Made by a program: the position numbers and the translations under genes. From CAZMVY01 sp964617875 (GTDB taxonomy: Bacteria > Planctomycetota > Phycisphaerae > UBA1845 > PWPN01), in the NCBI GenBank assembly GCA_964617875.1, contig CAZUAI010000057.1, positions 1-34,495 on the forward strand: 34,495 nucleotides of DNA. Direction: 5' to 3'. Shown here in pieces: positions 32,256 to 34,495 of the stretch. Positions within the stretch are counted from its first letter, which is position 1; each line of letters starts with the position of its first letter. Below the pieces are notes generated by a model that was not told the DNA's origin, did not search any database, and saw only the letters and a list, made by a program, of their open reading frames with translations.

Positions 32256-33794
32256 GTGAGGACGCCGAGTCTGGTTCGCACGCGTCTGTTGGCTTTGACG
32301 GGCGGATTGCTGCTCTCGGCGGGCTGCGCCGGCCTCGGGCATGATCCCCGGCTCGCGGCCCGTCTCGACCCGGTGCTCGACCGGCTCGCCTCGACGGGCG
32401 CGGTCGTGCATGCGCGCGTCATCGAGCTGCCGGGCCGGCGGGAGCTGTACGCCCGCAACATCGACAGGCCCTGCACGCCCGCGAGCAACTTCAAGCTCCT
32501 GACCAGCGCGGCCGGGCTCGACATGTTCGGGCCGAAGCACAAGTTCGCGACGTTCCTCCTGCTGCGCGGCGACGACCTGCTTCTGGTGGGCACCGGCGAC
32601 CCCGGCACCGGCGACGCCCGCCTCGCCAGGGCAAAAGGCGGCACGCCGGTCACGATGCTCGAAACCTGGGCGAAGGAGCTTCAACGGCAGGGCATCGGGC
32701 GGATCAGGGGCGACCTCGTCTTCTACGACGGCGCGCTCGAGGCCAGCCCCCGGGTCCACCCGACGTGGCCCGAGCACTGGCTCCTCCACTGGTACGCCGC
32801 GCCGACGGCGGGCCTCAACTTCTGCGACAACTCCGTGGACATCACCGTCTATCCGACCGAGGAGGGCAGGCCCGTGCGCTACGAGGTCATGCCGCCCGTA
32901 CAGGACATCCAGGTCATCAACGAGTGCGTGACCGGGACGAAGGGCACGCCGACGATCGTCAAGCTCAAGGGCGGCAACATCTACAGGCTCGGCGGCACCT
33001 GCGCCGGACAGGAGGAACTCAAGAGCAAGCCGGTCGAGGACCCCGGTGCGTTCTTCGCCGACGCGCTGCGGACGCACCTCGCATCCAGGGGCATCCTCAT
33101 CGACGGCAGGACCCGCCGGGCGCGCGAGGGCGAGCCGCTGGGCGCGCCGCCCGCGCGGGTGATCGCCGTCCACGAGACGCCGATCACCGACGTGCTCTCG
33201 CGGATCAACAAAAACAGCCAGAACCTCTTCGCCGAGTGCCTGTGCAAGCTCACGGGCCAGGCATACGAGGCGAAACGGGGCCGGACGGTCCCCGGCTCGT
33301 GGGCCGCCGGCGGCGAGGCCCTGCGGGCGTTTCTCCGCCGGAACGGCATCGACGACCGCGCCCTCGTCCCGATGGACGGCTCCGGCCTGAGCCCGAAGAA
33401 CAGGCTCAGCACGCGGATGCTGACCGACCTTCTTGCCGTCATGCACGCACGGCCGGACGCCGACGTCTACAAGGCGAGCCTCACCGCCGCCGGCATCGAC
33501 GGCTCGCTCAAGGACCGGATGACCGACCTGAAGGGCCACGTCTTCGGCAAAACGGGCTACATCGGCGGCGTGTCCTCGACAAGCGGCTACGTCAAGACCC
33601 GCGACGGCCGATGGCTGGCGTTCTCACTGGTCTACAACAACATCCCCGAGAAGGCCGACGATGACGACGATGTGTCCGCGTACACGAAGCTGCAGGACGA
33701 GGCCTGCCGGATCCTCGTGGAGTGGCCGGCGCTCAAGGCCCCGCCGACGACACAGCCGACCACAACGACTACGGCCACAAAGGCCGCGTCGTAG
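32256..33794 (+). CDS. dacB: D-Ala-D-Ala carboxypeptidase/endopeptidase, PBP4 type (S13), lipoprotein
   Basis: This 512-residue serine peptidase of family S13 trims or cuts peptidoglycan peptides. The penicillin-binding motifs are complete: S77-x-x-K80 (PASNFK), S-x-N at about 321-323 (NKNSQNLFAE) and K-T-G at 432-434 (FGKTGYIGG). A lipoprotein signal ends LLLSAGC (C24), so it is probably anchored in a membrane. The Thr/Pro-rich tail is a flexible end. I chose GTG at 32256 because GGAGG lies five bases upstream; in-frame ATGs at 32223, 32235 and 32244 add up to 11 residues. It follows spmB in an operon-like arrangement. A DD-carboxypeptidase here supports a cell wall in this organism. Confidence 0.92.
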   Translation: MRTPSLVRTRLLALTGGLLLSAGCAGLGHDPRLAARLDPVLDRLASTGAVVHARVIELPGRRELYARNIDRPCTPASNFKLLTSAAGLDMFGPKHKFATFLLLRGDDLLLVGTGDPGTGDARLARAKGGTPVTMLETWAKELQRQGIGRIRGDLVFYDGALEASPRVHPTWPEHWLLHWYAAPTAGLNFCDNSVDITVYPTEEGRPVRYEVMPPVQDIQVINECVTGTKGTPTIVKLKGGNIYRLGGTCAGQEELKSKPVEDPGAFFADALRTHLASRGILIDGRTRRAREGEPLGAPPARVIAVHETPITDVLSRINKNSQNLFAECLCKLTGQAYEAKRGRTVPGSWAAGGEALRAFLRRNGIDDRALVPMDGSGLSPKNRLSTRMLTDLLAVMHARPDADVYKASLTAAGIDGSLKDRMTDLKGHVFGKTGYIGGVSSTSGYVKTRDGRWLAFSLVYNNIPEKADDDDDVSAYTKLQDEACRILVEWPALKAPPTTQPTTTTTATKAAS

Positions 33795-33820
33795 TTCGTT
33801 GTTTGTTGTCCGTTGCCCGT
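33795..33820. repeat. Degenerate GTTGTCCGTTG-type low-complexity repeat
   Basis: Just after the dacB stop the sequence is rich in GTTGT/CGTTG steps (for example GTTGTTTGTTGTCCGTTGCC). Short tandem GTCCGTTGT-like repeats are often seen between genes in planctomycete and related genomes. This looks like one decayed copy; it may also be simple A+T-poor slippage sequence. Confidence 0.35.
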
Positions 33821-33880
33821 CGTTTGAGCCCGAAGCGAGAGCGAGGATCCCGTTTGAGCCCGAAACGCAAGCGAGGGTCC
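33821..33880. repeat. Two tandem 30-bp repeats, planctomycete intergenic type
   Basis: Units 33821-33850 and 33851-33880 both begin CGTTTGAGCCCGAA and end GCGAGG[AG]TCC; they match at 26 of 30 positions. The core GAGCCCGAAGCG.AAGCGAGG is a family of short repeats I recall as frequent between genes in planctomycetes. No open frame or protein is encoded. It lies between dacB and the terminal ATPase gene, beside a 16-bp inverted repeat. Confidence 0.6.
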
Positions 33881-33901
33881 GCATGTCGGGACACAGGGCA
33901 T

Positions 33902-33938
33902 CCTGACCAAACTAACGTCAGTCGTTAGTTTGGTCAGG
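33902..33938. promoter_or_regulatory. 16-bp perfect inverted repeat upstream of the ATPase gene
   Basis: CCTGACCAAACTAACG (33902-33917) and its exact reverse complement (33923-33938) flank a TCAGT loop. The inner part, ACTAACG-TCAGT-CGTTAGT, looks like operators of TetR-type regulators, and it sits just before a possible -35 box. It could instead be a terminator for dacB (no T-tract is present) or the end of a small mobile element. The A+T-rich arms stand out from the flanking GC-rich DNA. Confidence 0.55.
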
Positions 33939-33944
33939 CCGCCC

Positions 33945-33973
33945 TTGACCGGCAACACGGAGGCCGTTACGCT
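33945..33973 (+). promoter_or_regulatory. Candidate promoter of the ATPase gene
   Basis: TTGACC (33945-33950) and TACGCT (33968-33973) are 17 bp apart. The -35 is good (5 of 6) and the -10 weak (3 of 6). The start would lie at about 33980, next to the ATG at 33981, so the message could be leaderless; the only Shine-Dalgarno-like GGAGG is 17 bases away. The inverted repeat at 33902-33938 ends seven bases before the -35. Confidence 0.35.
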
Positions 33974-33980
33974 GGATCCC

Positions 33981-34495
33981 ATGAAGCGGCGATCACTTGC
34001 TTCGGCGATCGAGACCTTGGCGTTTGCCGGCCACAAGATGGCCCTCGTGTCCGGGCCGCGCCAATGCGGCAAGACGACGCTGGCCCGGATGCTCCTGAAG
34101 CAGCGAAGGGTCGGCCTCTACCGGAACTGGGACGAGGTCGAGTTCCGCCGTGCCTGGGCGAAGAACCCCTCCGCCCTGGTCCCGCCGACCGGGGGCTCAG
34201 CAATCCCGCTCGTCGTTCTCGACGAGATCCACAAGGACCGCCGGTGGAAGCGGAACCTCAAGGGAGTTTACGACACGCTCGAGACCCCGTGCGACATCCT
34301 GGTCACGGGCGGCGCCCGGCTCAACGTGTACATGAAAGGCAGCGACAGCCTGCTCGGCCGGCACCTGAGCTTCCGGCTCCACCCCTTCTCGGTCCGCGAG
34401 ATGGAAAAGGCGGACGTCCTCCCGCCCGACGCGATGTGGACGGCACTAGCCTTGATTCCCACGGGCGCGTGGCGGCTAACGGCAGTCGCACGCTG
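33981..34495 (+). CDS. AAA ATPase, AAA_14/DUF4143-type, partial (runs off the window)
   Basis: This is the N-terminal 171 codons of an ATPase. Walker A is GPRQCGKTT (25-33), Walker B is LVVLDEIHK (D81-E82), and the sensor-like VTGGARLNVYMKGSDSLLGRH is the recognisable stretch of the AAA_14/DUF4143 group (often toxin-antitoxin-like or mobile). HPFSVREMEKA follows. The DUF4143 C-terminal part would lie beyond the edge. From about 34442 the reading turns less family-like and uses codons rare elsewhere here (CTA, TTG, ATT), so a breakpoint near 34440 is possible. The ATG at 33981 is the natural start; a TTG at 33945 is in frame. Confidence 0.75.
   Translation, partial: MKRRSLASAIETLAFAGHKMALVSGPRQCGKTTLARMLLKQRRVGLYRNWDEVEFRRAWAKNPSALVPPTGGSAIPLVVLDEIHKDRRWKRNLKGVYDTLETPCDILVTGGARLNVYMKGSDSLLGRHLSFRLHPFSVREMEKADVLPPDAMWTALALIPTGAWRLTAVAR

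Noticed and set aside
31203..33539. 778-codon minus-strand frame opposite spmA, spmB and dacB
   Set aside because: It runs against three genes with intact motifs and good ribosome-binding sites; its own product looks like nothing known.

Overview
The window is high-GC DNA (about two thirds G+C by eye) with short intergenic gaps and many ATGA-type overlaps. It most likely comes from a planctomycete, probably of the Phycisphaerae type. The pointers are two secreted proteins ending in paired dockerin-like calcium loops followed by a GPNxPP tail, a small membrane protein with a CPRC..RGLP..RCPECG zinc ribbon, a formylglycine sulfatase, and an intergenic tandem repeat of the GAGCCCGAA.CG.AAGCGAGGG type. 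No rRNA, CRISPR array, complete insertion sequence or phage gene was seen. The taxonomic call is inference from these hallmarks.

Left part (1-4452, minus strand): tRNA-Arg(CCG) with a recognisable promoter, endonuclease III (nth), a zinc-ribbon membrane protein, a MoaD/ThiS-like protein, and a large TMTC-like membrane protein with a GT-C-type N-terminal half and TPR repeats. Centre-left (4772-11194, plus strand): a tightly packed eight-gene operon. Five genes form a plausible complete route from sedoheptulose 7-phosphate to GDP-D-glycero-D-manno-heptose (transaldolase, GmhA-like isomerase, HddA kinase, GmhB phosphatase, HddC guanylyltransferase). Three upstream genes (extended-SDR epimerase, classical SDR, Gfo/Idh/MocA dehydrogenase) could modify the sugar. 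No glycosyltransferase lies beside them.

Middle (11348-22794): a nitrilase plus TIM-barrel sugar isomerase pair (minus), a lipoprotein, an AI-2E/PerM-type membrane protein, an orphan periplasmic-binding lipoprotein (minus), two consecutive TPR proteins, a YhaM-like OB/HD exoribonuclease (minus) and a secreted sulfatase. The sulfatase gene overlaps the 3' end of a convergent gene for a secreted protein of unknown function (22768-23841).

Right part (23943-34495): a frameshifted SGNH-like gene and a 14-repeat LVIVD propeller gene, both with dockerin-like tails. On the minus strand follow a DUF5009/NagX-like membrane acyltransferase with an amidohydrolase, then elongation factor P and a NifU-N-domain protein. 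On the plus strand is a spmA-spmB-dacB operon that recalls Bacillus dacB-spmA-spmB but uses an S13 (PBP4) carboxypeptidase. Last come a repeat- and palindrome-rich intergenic stretch and the 5' part of an AAA/DUF4143-type ATPase that runs off the window.

Most of the window is ordinary. The points most worth a second look are the heptose cassette with its variant isomerase, the spmAB-dacB arrangement with a domain inserted in SpmA, the paired dockerin-tail proteins, and the 16-bp perfect inverted repeat before the terminal ATPase gene.
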